Shown here piece after piece: positions 54,901-63,691 of a DNA stretch of 64,000 nucleotides; positions within the stretch are counted from its first letter, which is position 1; the number at the start of each line of letters is the position of its first letter. Below the pieces are notes generated by a model, which saw nothing but the letters and a program-made list of their open reading frames with translations, was not told where the DNA came from and searched no databases. A program made the translations under genes and the position numbers. Origin of the DNA: Candidatus Poseidoniales archaeon (GTDB lineage Archaea > Thermoplasmatota > Poseidoniia > Poseidoniales > Thalassarchaeaceae); contig JAPOFX010000006.1 of NCBI GenBank assembly GCA_028283505.1, positions 1 to 64,000 of the forward strand. The letters are read 5' to 3'.

Positions 54901-57900
54901 GATGCTTAATAATTCATTTGAGGGAAGCTGTGATCAATTCTCTTCCTTGTTTGCAGTCATGCTCAGAACCGTCGACATACCATCCAGAAAGGTCACAGGG
55001 TTCTCAGGCGGCTACTGGAATGGAGAAGCATTCGAAGTATACGGGAAGGATTTCACATCATGGGTGGAAGTACACCTGCAGACCAATCAGAACCTAGGTG
55101 ATGCGGATCTTGGCTGGATACCTTTCGAGGCTTGCCCACCCATGTCCATAGTTGAGGTATCGGACGAGACCTGGGGGCCATTATCGGTCGACAGGGACTT
55201 GGCAGGGGACTCAATATGGATGAATGGTACTCTGAGATTCTCAGATAACCAGACAGCTGTTGACGGGGTAACCGTGGAAATGTATCTGGTCAAATCAAAT
55301 ATGACTTCGTTAATTCCGGGAATCGCAGCATCTTCTGAGCACTTTATTGGCTCTACCGTAACCGACGCAAATGGCTCATTTAACATCACAGGACTACCGT
55401 CAGAAGCTGTAGATCCAGGCAATGCTTCCCTAGTGGTACTAACAAAAGCGTTGGGTTATGTAGGATTTCAAGGAATCTACTCCAACTGGGATTTGAATAT
55501 CTCGGATGATATCTCAATCAACATCACTGAGCCACAACCAATCGTAGAACCCAAGTTAGGTATCGGTGTAAACACCACAATATCGGGCTTAATGACCCTG
55601 GAGAATGCTCCGTATAATGATGTTTCGCTAATAGATTCTATGCAGGTCATAATGAACTACACGACAGTTCAGGATGGCCCAGTGAGTCTTATCTCAAGTG
55701 TGGGGCCAGGTGGTTACTTCGAGTTCTCCGTCTCAATTAACGAGAGTGAGCAAGAGGGCCTTGTAGCCGCAACGATTGATTACGTCGGATGGCACCAATA
55801 TGACCTGAACAACGCTACAAGCCCAATTTACCATATTAGACCAACTTCTAAGTCATTTAATCTAAACCTAACCCAGGCCCCGAATTTAACGATCACACTA
55901 GAAGGAGAAGGACTGAATAATACTATTCTGGAAATTAACAGGCCTATCTACCTCAATGGGACGGCTCTAAGCAAATCTGAGACGCCTGAGGCCCTCAATG
56001 GGACTCTGGAATTTCAGATGAGAAGATCAGGTACCAATGCACCATTTATCACCCTTGCTAGCTGGTATCTCAATGATTCTGATTGGCTCTCCTCACCAGG
56101 CCAGTTTTCTTTGAATTGGTCATTCTTAGACTCCGATGTCCCCATTCCTGCTGGCCTAGTTGAAGTAAGGTATCAGTATCTGGCCGATCAGTTGTTTGCC
56201 AGAGATGAATCTACTGTAGTGGATGAGCATGGAATAAAGAGCTACATACAATTCAACTACACGATGAGCCCATCTCCTAAAGGCAGTGTATCAGAAGTCC
56301 TTGTCAGACTGTCGGACCACACCGGATCTGAGATTACCTCATACCCAGGGGCATTCTCACTCCTAGTGGATGGAACAGAGGTATGGAACGAATCCGCCCC
56401 TGATGTCCCAAAGGTAATGACATCCTGGACGCCCTCACTTTTGGTCGATGCAGGGGACTATCCATGGGTTTTGAGCTACAACGGCTCCACATGGGTCGGC
56501 CCTAACTCCACTAGCGATACAGTTAGGATTCAAGGAAGGGCTTCTCCCAGTTATTCGTTAGGCACCGAATGGGTCCCAATGGGCAATACAACATGGGTCA
56601 CAGGAACAATTGTTGATTTTGACCTAAACACCACAGTCACTGGAAATAACACATCCGTATCTCTGTTCTTGGATGTCCCCTCTTCTCTACCTGCAGGGCC
56701 AGATGGCAACCCGTTGCCTCCTGACAGGTATCCATTAGGTTCGGATTGGCTAAATTTAAACAATGGTGAATTCAACATCACATTCTCTATGCCGGGCGGA
56801 ATCGGTTCTGGCGTTTATGATGCAGTAATCATACTTGACTTCGAGAAGAACTCGCCAGATGGGGTCCCCTACTATTTTGATCCATCCCCAGAAAATAAAT
56901 TTGATATTGGCATCCAGACAATGTTCGATGTTGAATCTAATGTCACTAGTGCCATAGTTGTCGCAGGAGAGAACCTGACAGTCTCTGCCACTGTCGTAGA
57001 TATCGAAAACAATGAACGGTTGAATAATGCAACTGCGGAGATTTACTTTGATTGGGGGGGCCCTCTGCAACAACTTTTGAACACCTCCATCACCGGCACG
57101 GATGGGGTAGTTGAATTCCAAACTTTAGTTCCGAGCGATTCCCCACCCGGTTACTATGATGTTCTTGTATTAGCCCCCGATGACTTAACCGACTCACTAG
57201 ATACCCCCAACGCCGGAAGGTGGCTATCGGGTGAAACTCTCCTGAACCTAACTGTGCAAGTTCAGAGCAACGTCAGAATTGATAATGCTCCACTTCCAGA
57301 GGTAACTGCAGGTCAATCCTTTTTGATTGACGGACAAGTTTTGGATTCTTTCGATCAAAATAGATCGGTCGATGGCCCAGTGTCTCTAGAGGTATTTTTC
57401 TTGAACGATCCGAGTGAAAAGCTTATCACGGGCTTTGCAACTACCTCAAATGGCTCATTCAGTCTCACAGTTCCAACTGATCCATTCGGAGACGGAGTCA
57501 CCAGTGGACTGAAAACTCTCGTGATTAGTGTAGAAAACGGAAGTAGCCCATTTTACCTCACTGGGTCCGGTTCAGAATCTATTCTGGTGAGGGGTGTTGT
57601 TCAATTCAATGACAGGGTCCCCTTGATCAATACAATTGTAGACAGAGGGTCATCCATCTCATTCGGGGCCAAAATTGTTGAGTCGTCAGACAACGATAGG
57701 GAACTCCAAGGAATGAATGTATCCGCTAGATTCCACGATACTTGGATTTCCACAGAGGCTACATCTGACTCAGGGGGAATCGTCAATTTCTCATTTGATG
57801 TCCCTCACTCGCACCCCCTTGGGACAATAACAGTCATGCTGATGTTCAATGGTTCAAATGGAACAGAGACCCTACACTCTTCATTCACATTTATCAACAC

Positions 57901-60900
57901 GATAATAATTAGGTCTCCCACCTCGATAACTTTTAGCCCGATTACCTCCAATCCCTCTGCAGGAGACTTCCTTGATCTATCTGGAAACCTTACTTCCAGC
58001 AACGGCAGTGGCATCGTAGACAGGTCAGGAAATCCATTATCGCCAAGTCTGACCTTCCTTATTGATGGGTCATCAAATGGATTTTCTGTCACTGGAGGTT
58101 CGGTCAGCCCCAACGGAAGTTGGAATGCTAGGATATTTTTGGATATGTCATTCCCTAGGGGGACCCACAACATTACCGCTACATATACTCCTACTGTAAA
58201 TTATTACAGCTCCAGCTCTGGCGACACTACTTTCGATAGTCGTGGTTTTTCAATGGTTTCGATCATTTACCCAACTGACCTCGATCCCGATGCAAGAACA
58301 ATCAGGGGAGACTCGTTCGATCTCAACATTTCTGTTATCGATAATTCAGGAGCGAACGTTAACGATGTTGAGGTAAAGGTCCTGATTGATGGCTTAGAAC
58401 ATTCAACAGGACTTACTGACTCTCAGGGCCTGGTGAATACCAGTATTTCTACCGAATCTAATAGGGATCCTGGGCCAATGACAGTAACAGTCGTGTTCGA
58501 AGGTATCAACGGAACTACCGGTTTACTTGGAGATCAAACCTGGACAAGAGTTGTCATTCTTGCCCCAACTGTAATTGATGTGACTGCCATTTCAGGTACT
58601 TCTGTGGCAGGGGAGCAAGTAATTTTCTCAGGAACACTTCTTGATGAACATGGAATGCCTCTGATTGAGGATGGTGCCCCGAAAGGAGGAGTCTTGCACC
58701 TGTCGGTCGATGGGATAGACGTGGGACCAATCTACATTGACGTTTCTAATTCCACCACAGGTACATGGCAAATAACATACGACATCCCTCTAGACACGGA
58801 CTACGGTCAGCACACTTTCACGATAGAATTCCTCGGCGGTTTCACGTGGGTGGACCCAATGGGACAGGGGGATTCCTTGAATCCAGAATATTATCTCGCT
58901 TCGGAAATCACCCTTCCATTCAACGTGACACAGACTTCACAGGTTGTCCTTACTACTCCCCAAGGTGAGATTGATAGAAATGAGCTCCTACTGATTGAAG
59001 GTATTCTCACCGATGGGGCCGGAAGGCCGTTGGATAACAGAACTCTTGAAGCCTACATGAATGGCCAATTACTGACTTCGCTTAACGTGGATTCAAACGG
59101 TTCATTCAGTCTGTTCTTTCCGGTTCCGTCTAATATGCCATTGGGTCCAAGAGAAGTGACCTTGGAATTCCAGGGGGAGGAATTTATTATTGGCTCAAAT
59201 TCTACAACTATCTTTACAGTTTTTTCCCCGACCACGTTATCTTTGACTAGTCCAGAGCCACTTGCGGTGGGCGATGTGCTAAATCTAAGAGGCGACATTA
59301 GAGATAACCTTCCAGATGGGTGGCTCGCAAATCACTCTCTTCAGATATTTATCGATGGGATTCTAATTGGAACTACAATTTCTGAAGAAGACGGGTCTTG
59401 GCATCTTTCATGGATAGTATCGGAGTTCCTAGACGTTGGAGTGCACAAGATAACAGTCATTTCTCCCGATCAGGGTTACTACAGGCAATCCACAGCTGAG
59501 GCTAATCTCTCCATAGCCTACCACACAACCATTAATCTGAACGTTGAAAATAGCGTGGCTACTAGAGGCGGGAAGTGGGATTTCTCCGGTAGGCTTTATG
59601 ATTCCGACAGTGATGGTACTCCCGGATTGGAAGGAAGAAACATTACATTTTTCCTGGATGGTGACGAAATTACCACGATTTCTACAGGTACAGATGGAAC
59701 ATTTTCACTGACATACGATCTCGGATACTCCATATCTAGAGGCGGCCATGAGATCAAAGTGGTATACTCAGGAGAGGAACTTTACCTTTCCTCTACAATA
59801 AGCACCACTGTTTTCTCAAAGGCCGACATCGAGATTGAATTACTAACTATCTCAGACGAGGTCGTCAGGGGAGACGAGACTAGGCCAATTAAGATCAGGG
59901 GCAGGATATTGGAGATTGGTGGAGATGCCAATACCATGGAGGAGATGGAACTCTCGCTGAGTTGGGAGGAATCACTCGAGCCTAATGCCGTGATTTCATG
60001 GGACCCTGCAACCGGACAGTTCCTAATTACTTCCAATGCGAAGACATACATGCCACCCGGCCCTTCAAACTTCACGATAGACGTAAGTCCTGATGCAGAG
60101 AGATTTTTGAATGGGGCTTCCATAGATTTGGATATCCAAATTTTAGTCAGCGTAAACTTCGAGTTCATCCCCGACTCCCTGTTCATTAAGAGAGATCAAA
60201 ATAAGATTTCTGGTAAAATAAATGTCACGGCATCTGATGATAATCGTAGACCTCCCATTGAGGGGGTTTCCATTACCGCCAGACTAGTGAATGAGACCGC
60301 AACCCACTTCACAGTTGTCGGGATGACCGACGAGAATGGAATTTTCGATTATCAATTCGAGTCATTCCATGAAGACCACCCATTCTGGGATAGGTCATTC
60401 TGGGGTGTTTTAAGCATCGAGTTTAGTTCTGATTCGGAAATTATTGATCCGGTTAATTCAACTCAGTTATCCCTGTTTAGCGAAGTGAGTATCAGCTACC
60501 AAGCCGAGGAGTCTGAGTCCCTACTACAGCCAGCAATTCTTTCTATTATACTAGTCATTGTCATAGGAGTAGTTTCAATGCTTGTTGTATCATTGAGGAG
60601 AAAGAGGCAAGCTGCAATAGATGAGTTAGCTGGGGTATTCAGTTACACGGCAGAACTCTTGGCTGCAGGAGATGAGGTAAGGGAAGCAATCTTCAATTGC
60701 TACGAGGGACTTTGTTCCATCTTGATGGGCCGAGGTTTCCTCAGGAGAGATTTTGAGACTGTCAGAGAATTCGAGATGGCAATTAGAAGCGCTTTGCCGA
60801 TTAGCGAGCAGTCCCTTCTCTCATTGGATAGAATTTTCGAGGAGGCCAGATACTCCAGTCATATTCTAGGGGAGCCTCATAGGGAGAGCGCACAATTGGC

Positions 60901-60979
60901 TCTAAACTCTGTCCTACAAGAAATAGACCAACTGGAAGATGTACCAGCAAGGCCACAGGGAAAACTGATCGAGGATTAG
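51983..60979 (+). CDS. Giant surface protein: TSP3-like calcium repeats, transglutaminase-like domain, Ig-like array, membrane helix, DUF4129-like tail
   Basis: This 2998-residue protein starts with a GTG and a signal-like helix (SAILFSALMLLSSYSAL). Residues 58-745 hold about eighteen DxDxDG-type motifs (for example DTDGDGLNDS, DTDSDGIEDG), the pattern of thrombospondin type 3 calcium repeats. At about 925-1055 a transglutaminase-like domain shows Cys983 (EGSCDQFSSLF), His1031 (SWVEVH) and Glu1049 (GWIPFEACP), with Glu where family members usually have Asp. Residues 1060-2830 are repeated Ig-like units with many N-glycosylation sequons. A membrane helix follows at about 2846-2868, then RRKRQ and a cytoplasmic DUF4129-like helical domain (ending EEARYSSHILGEPHRES). 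Domain assignments are by eye; function is unknown. Confidence 0.85.
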   Translation: MPYFLPISLVSSVRNAGGRSQDNSVITKRRSAILFSALMLLSSYSALEFSAWEALASSDQDGDGLSYGLEFYINTQPQDWDSDNDGLPDGWEWQYGLNPLSPNGDNGSTGDPDGDAFSNLNEYQYSIPTGWDLSSTPNVLDNGVWWNGTVPVRDWDEESAMQLIQGLNSDGADEDPRGNVCFNTFDDDKDGMVDNFDGDGDGDSDCSSDDDDGDGLIDEDPDGWDTDGDGMPDGWEAANGLDPTSNSNQDGTFGDPDGDGLINIKEYVNPAWGTRNGTTTPPTQYFRPGPLAMTATETPCNPVLSLGPGGCEFLTAEVDGITSTDPQSNDTDGDGLNDSYEALILLTDPTSVDTDSDGIEDGIEVLGQYGDPPQASDPRNNNTDGDQFDDGEEDLNGNGIVDMNETDPTRIEDSGDFDGDGIQNWEENMTCTLWNVFDTDGGGVSDGDELLPFHNSNPCLSEQTLTLQILAWDAVTSALTLNSTADLDQSPIDWRQNDAPMAYYVQSNGTLVDFRYESVDIGVLRNVDTDLPANTSTVLFTNFSWCWDASVGAVNDPICDDDYSDSDGDGLADWEEYLATWGFPTNPNLVDTDSDGVDDLDEILNGTDPLEPCENLLDTDGDGLNNYFENTTGCVVIFPGMGGNFTNDTYFTLWNESDTDNGGVTDFQEYLDGTNPQDNPNDDRNPVDTDGDGIPDTIENSTGTDWRDPDTDGGGIPDGQECTSEFWDGQCEGSAGDPWDPSDDISQNSMYLLATTQSSILDSTNKIYWRWHTYDHYTRISWGVNTTLVGNTQMSTDFSTTQGVADQQFWDNSTLMGWEIQYEGPGVADTGEELILPHNTVNFTGWIDPTAGLNFSNFTRDVLVDGSSVDTVFITTPQVTITQAIRENTTAFTGTDYATDLPREFTDRGGAQELVTGITQSVINDSGALSAWDKVSAIANFLTNGNDTFTFLRNNNGTEVPDMVEDEGDLAYWMLNNSFEGSCDQFSSLFAVMLRTVDIPSRKVTGFSGGYWNGEAFEVYGKDFTSWVEVHLQTNQNLGDADLGWIPFEACPPMSIVEVSDETWGPLSVDRDLAGDSIWMNGTLRFSDNQTAVDGVTVEMYLVKSNMTSLIPGIAASSEHFIGSTVTDANGSFNITGLPSEAVDPGNASLVVLTKALGYVGFQGIYSNWDLNISDDISINITEPQPIVEPKLGIGVNTTISGLMTLENAPYNDVSLIDSMQVIMNYTTVQDGPVSLISSVGPGGYFEFSVSINESEQEGLVAATIDYVGWHQYDLNNATSPIYHIRPTSKSFNLNLTQAPNLTITLEGEGLNNTILEINRPIYLNGTALSKSETPEALNGTLEFQMRRSGTNAPFITLASWYLNDSDWLSSPGQFSLNWSFLDSDVPIPAGLVEVRYQYLADQLFARDESTVVDEHGIKSYIQFNYTMSPSPKGSVSEVLVRLSDHTGSEITSYPGAFSLLVDGTEVWNESAPDVPKVMTSWTPSLLVDAGDYPWVLSYNGSTWVGPNSTSDTVRIQGRASPSYSLGTEWVPMGNTTWVTGTIVDFDLNTTVTGNNTSVSLFLDVPSSLPAGPDGNPLPPDRYPLGSDWLNLNNGEFNITFSMPGGIGSGVYDAVIILDFEKNSPDGVPYYFDPSPENKFDIGIQTMFDVESNVTSAIVVAGENLTVSATVVDIENNERLNNATAEIYFDWGGPLQQLLNTSITGTDGVVEFQTLVPSDSPPGYYDVLVLAPDDLTDSLDTPNAGRWLSGETLLNLTVQVQSNVRIDNAPLPEVTAGQSFLIDGQVLDSFDQNRSVDGPVSLEVFFLNDPSEKLITGFATTSNGSFSLTVPTDPFGDGVTSGLKTLVISVENGSSPFYLTGSGSESILVRGVVQFNDRVPLINTIVDRGSSISFGAKIVESSDNDRELQGMNVSARFHDTWISTEATSDSGGIVNFSFDVPHSHPLGTITVMLMFNGSNGTETLHSSFTFINTIIIRSPTSITFSPITSNPSAGDFLDLSGNLTSSNGSGIVDRSGNPLSPSLTFLIDGSSNGFSVTGGSVSPNGSWNARIFLDMSFPRGTHNITATYTPTVNYYSSSSGDTTFDSRGFSMVSIIYPTDLDPDARTIRGDSFDLNISVIDNSGANVNDVEVKVLIDGLEHSTGLTDSQGLVNTSISTESNRDPGPMTVTVVFEGINGTTGLLGDQTWTRVVILAPTVIDVTAISGTSVAGEQVIFSGTLLDEHGMPLIEDGAPKGGVLHLSVDGIDVGPIYIDVSNSTTGTWQITYDIPLDTDYGQHTFTIEFLGGFTWVDPMGQGDSLNPEYYLASEITLPFNVTQTSQVVLTTPQGEIDRNELLLIEGILTDGAGRPLDNRTLEAYMNGQLLTSLNVDSNGSFSLFFPVPSNMPLGPREVTLEFQGEEFIIGSNSTTIFTVFSPTTLSLTSPEPLAVGDVLNLRGDIRDNLPDGWLANHSLQIFIDGILIGTTISEEDGSWHLSWIVSEFLDVGVHKITVISPDQGYYRQSTAEANLSIAYHTTINLNVENSVATRGGKWDFSGRLYDSDSDGTPGLEGRNITFFLDGDEITTISTGTDGTFSLTYDLGYSISRGGHEIKVVYSGEELYLSSTISTTVFSKADIEIELLTISDEVVRGDETRPIKIRGRILEIGGDANTMEEMELSLSWEESLEPNAVISWDPATGQFLITSNAKTYMPPGPSNFTIDVSPDAERFLNGASIDLDIQILVSVNFEFIPDSLFIKRDQNKISGKINVTASDDNRRPPIEGVSITARLVNETATHFTVVGMTDENGIFDYQFESFHEDHPFWDRSFWGVLSIEFSSDSEIIDPVNSTQLSLFSEVSISYQAEESESLLQPAILSIILVIVIGVVSMLVVSLRRKRQAAIDELAGVFSYTAELLAAGDEVREAIFNCYEGLCSILMGRGFLRRDFETVREFEMAIRSALPISEQSLLSLDRIFEEARYSSHILGEPHRESAQLALNSVLQEIDQLEDVPARPQGKLIED

Positions 60980-61446
60980 AATTTGTAGTCAATTTTCAAT
61001 GATCTTCCATTCCAAATTGCGCCGGCTAACTTAGAGCCAATTGGCAGACTAAACGTCTCCGAGATTCCACCAAATTGTTCAGTGGCAATAAGTCTGACAA
61101 CTTGCCCCTCGGCAATTGTAGCTACCTCTAGAATTACATCTTCTGTGAGGTTTGAATTAATCGGTATCTCTAATCCTGATTCCGAAGGAATAGCACCCAA
61201 GTTAGTAATAGCATCATCGAAGGATGAAATGGCCAAATTATGTTTATTGGCACTACTGAACAATATTCCTTTTCCAATTGTCCTTCCGTGCATCTGAATC
61301 ACATCTTCAAAATGCGGAACATCATTTATGAATCTCTGATGCGACGCTTGAGCGTCTGTATCTAGGCCTGCTGGAGAAGTCAAGGAATCGTTGAAATTAT
61401 TGTCACTACCATTGTCCCACGATATCTCTACTCTGGACCATTCCAT
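60976..61446 (-). CDS. Uncharacterised soluble protein
   Basis: This 156-residue protein begins MEWSRVEISWDNGSDNN and is beta-rich with no signal or membrane segment. No family was recognised. Its stop overlaps the stop of the convergent giant surface gene by four bases. It starts 38 bases after the helicase gene on the same strand. The open frame, normal codon use and neat boundaries favour a real gene. Confidence 0.55.
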   Translation of the reverse strand: MEWSRVEISWDNGSDNNFNDSLTSPAGLDTDAQASHQRFINDVPHFEDVIQMHGRTIGKGILFSSANKHNLAISSFDDAITNLGAIPSESGLEIPINSNLTEDVILEVATIAEGQVVRLIATEQFGGISETFSLPIGSKLAGAIWNGRSLKIDYKF

Positions 61447-61484
61447 GGTGTTCGGAGGGGACGCTATGGCATGAACCCATTGTT

Positions 61485-63470
61485 TCAGATCTCAAAGAAG
61501 GTTCTGACTCTTTCGGCAGTTCTGGAGGGTTTCGAGGTTTGAATCTTCATCATTTTGGGCATGCAGTCACTAACTCTTCTTTCGAGCATTCTTTTTTCAA
61601 GCAATACTATTATTGCCCTATCTTCCTTTTTTCTAATCGGCCTACCCAATGCCTGTAATACACTATTTACGGCAGGCTGAAGGCTAACATACTTCCAAGC
61701 ACGATTCCTGTCGAACTTATGTGTGAAGTAATCCATCAGTGCGTCCTGTTTCGCACTGGGCGGGGGCATTGGTAGCCCAATGCAAACCAAAGCATCAAGG
61801 ATATTGTCCGAGTAATCAACGCCTTCCGAGAGCTTCCCATTAAGTACCCCGAAAATAGCAACTCCTCCCATCTCCTTTTGTTCGTAAAGGGTCGAGATCA
61901 TCTCTTCTACTCTTTTCTTGCTCATTCTTTGTTCTTCCTTGATTATCCTCTTGCCGCTGGACCATCCAAGATTTTCAAAATCTGAGTGTACCCTTTCTAA
62001 CATGGAGTAACTAGGTGCGAAAATAGCCACGTTTCCCTTGGTATTTTCTATTACTGCACGTACGTGTTCGCCAATCAAGGACATGCTAGTTTCTCGTTCA
62101 CTAAACTTGCTTGTAACATCATTGGCGATAAGTACCGGCCTGTTTGCAATTGGGAAATCTGAGGAATAAATTCTGCAAGACGAGTTTTCACTTGGAACCC
62201 CAAGTACTTCTGAGTACATCTCTGGAGGAAAAAGGGTACCAGACATCAGTATTGCGCCCCTGCACCTTTCAAATATTTCTTTACCAACAAGGCTGGGGTC
62301 TAGAAGATGACTGGTTATTCTGGGCTGTTCCAAGCTATGGTCGAATACCAATGCAAATGCCGGGCTATCGCGGTATCGAATGCAGATTTCTAGAATTTCC
62401 GCGATTCTAGTACAATCATTCTGCTCCTCACCTTCGGAATCCTCCTCCTCATCTATTACAACGCAAAATAGCCTATCCATCATATCACTGACTCGACTAA
62501 TTTCAGTGCTTTCACCTTCGTCTAGGACTCCCTGGGTAGATTTAGAAATCACATCAAGGAAATCACTAGAGGAGATTCTAAGATCGTCTCCTCTGGAATT
62601 ATTATTCTCCGACTTCAACATCTCGAACCATTCAGTCATGGGCCCCTGCAAAGCAATAATCTGTTTTTCAAGATCCCTTGCACGAAGCAGCTCATTAGAT
62701 TCTCCTGTATCCAAAGACTCGTCCCTTCTTTCCAGATTCCCTTTGTATTCTGCGATATTATCGAGAGCTCTTTTGAATACCTGATCTGTTATTCTCCTCT
62801 CCAATCCACTTCTGATCCTATCTGGAAGGTTATGTGCCTCATCGACTATCAAGATAGAATTTTCAAGGTCGATTCCCATTGCGGGAAGGGAGGACTCACG
62901 AACATTCTCCACGAAAACGTGATTGTAATCGCAGACTACAATATCTGCATGTCCCGCGGCCAACCTGGCCGAGGCCCAAGGACAAATCTTTCTGGCTCTC
63001 CCATATTTGATTGTCCAATCAACATGTTGCGGTTGTTCAAGCAATCGCTTTCTCAGGTCAGCACGACGTGATTTCCTTGAATCTTCGACAATTCCGTCCT
63101 CACAGTCGCACTTTCCCGTCATTCTATCTACGTGATCACACATGCCTTCTCGTCCAATAATGTCAACAAGTGAAATTTTTGGGACTCCATCTGGAATTCT
63201 ACTGTTGATTTTTCTAACGGTGTCAACCACAATCTTGTGTTGTGATTGCCTCCCAGTCATGAATATGATATTGGCTCTCTCAGAAGAAATATGATTGTCG
63301 AATGATGAATGCAGAGCCGAGGCAAGGGCGGCTGCAGTCTTACCTATTCCAGTGGGGGCTGCGGCTAGAAGAAATCCTCCGTCAGTCAATGCCCTAACCC
63401 CATCAGAAATCATCTCTCTTTGGGAAGATCTGGAATTTTCGTGCGCGAAAAATAACCCTACGCCAGTCAC
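61485..63470 (-). CDS. XPD/DinG-family iron-sulfur DNA helicase
   Basis: This 661-residue superfamily 2 helicase has Walker A AAPTGIGKT (37-45), motif II VDEAHNL, the helicase C-terminal QALGRPIRKKEDRA (motif VI) and the GVDYSDNILDALVCIGLP segment. A four-Cys cluster site is visible at Cys111, 121 or 123, 163 and 180, matching the Fe-S pin of XPD. It should unwind DNA 5' to 3' in repair. Archaeal XPD is the nearest family. The region from residue 230 to 330 (Arch domain) is of family size. Start at 63470 fits the motif spacing. Confidence 0.9.
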   Translation of the reverse strand: MTGVGLFFAHENSRSSQREMISDGVRALTDGGFLLAAAPTGIGKTAAALASALHSSFDNHISSERANIIFMTGRQSQHKIVVDTVRKINSRIPDGVPKISLVDIIGREGMCDHVDRMTGKCDCEDGIVEDSRKSRRADLRKRLLEQPQHVDWTIKYGRARKICPWASARLAAGHADIVVCDYNHVFVENVRESSLPAMGIDLENSILIVDEAHNLPDRIRSGLERRITDQVFKRALDNIAEYKGNLERRDESLDTGESNELLRARDLEKQIIALQGPMTEWFEMLKSENNNSRGDDLRISSSDFLDVISKSTQGVLDEGESTEISRVSDMMDRLFCVVIDEEEDSEGEEQNDCTRIAEILEICIRYRDSPAFALVFDHSLEQPRITSHLLDPSLVGKEIFERCRGAILMSGTLFPPEMYSEVLGVPSENSSCRIYSSDFPIANRPVLIANDVTSKFSERETSMSLIGEHVRAVIENTKGNVAIFAPSYSMLERVHSDFENLGWSSGKRIIKEEQRMSKKRVEEMISTLYEQKEMGGVAIFGVLNGKLSEGVDYSDNILDALVCIGLPMPPPSAKQDALMDYFTHKFDRNRAWKYVSLQPAVNSVLQALGRPIRKKEDRAIIVLLEKRMLERRVSDCMPKMMKIQTSKPSRTAERVRTFFEI

Positions 63471-63535
63471 ACTAACGCCTCCATAGTGCTACCGGGAATA
63501 GGCCGACCAAGAAGATTGGGTATCGCTCCAAAGTC

Positions 63536-63691
63536 TTAAGATAGCTGAGTCATGATTTTTCGAGCTCTTTTCCTTAGGCCTTCGAACCCATATGAGTTGT
63601 GTGCGAGAGGGCCTAACGGCCCTCCCGCGTTGCTCTCGTGCATCCCATCCTCACACATTTCCCTCGCCTCACATAGCGTTTGATTCGTCAT
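63536..63691 (-). CDS. Possible small protein (51 residues)
   Basis: The frame reads MTNQTLCEAREMCEDGMHE and ends in a basic helix (LRKRARKIMTQLS). It starts inside the last 23 bases of the regulator gene, with AGAGG upstream. No homologue was recalled and the region contains a perfect hairpin, so it may instead be an untranslated region. It is kept as a weak candidate because nothing else explains the 198 bases between the two genes. Confidence 0.3.
   Translation of the reverse strand: MTNQTLCEAREMCEDGMHESNAGGPLGPLAHNSYGFEGLRKRARKIMTQLS
63607..63624. terminator. Perfect hairpin between regulator and helicase genes
   Basis: GAGGGCC (63607-63613) pairs with GGCCCTC (63618-63624) around a TAAC loop. 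It lies 45 bases after the regulator stop and 137 bases before the helicase start. No T-run follows on either strand. It could be a terminator or RNA structure, or coding sequence of the small frame above. Confidence 0.4.
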
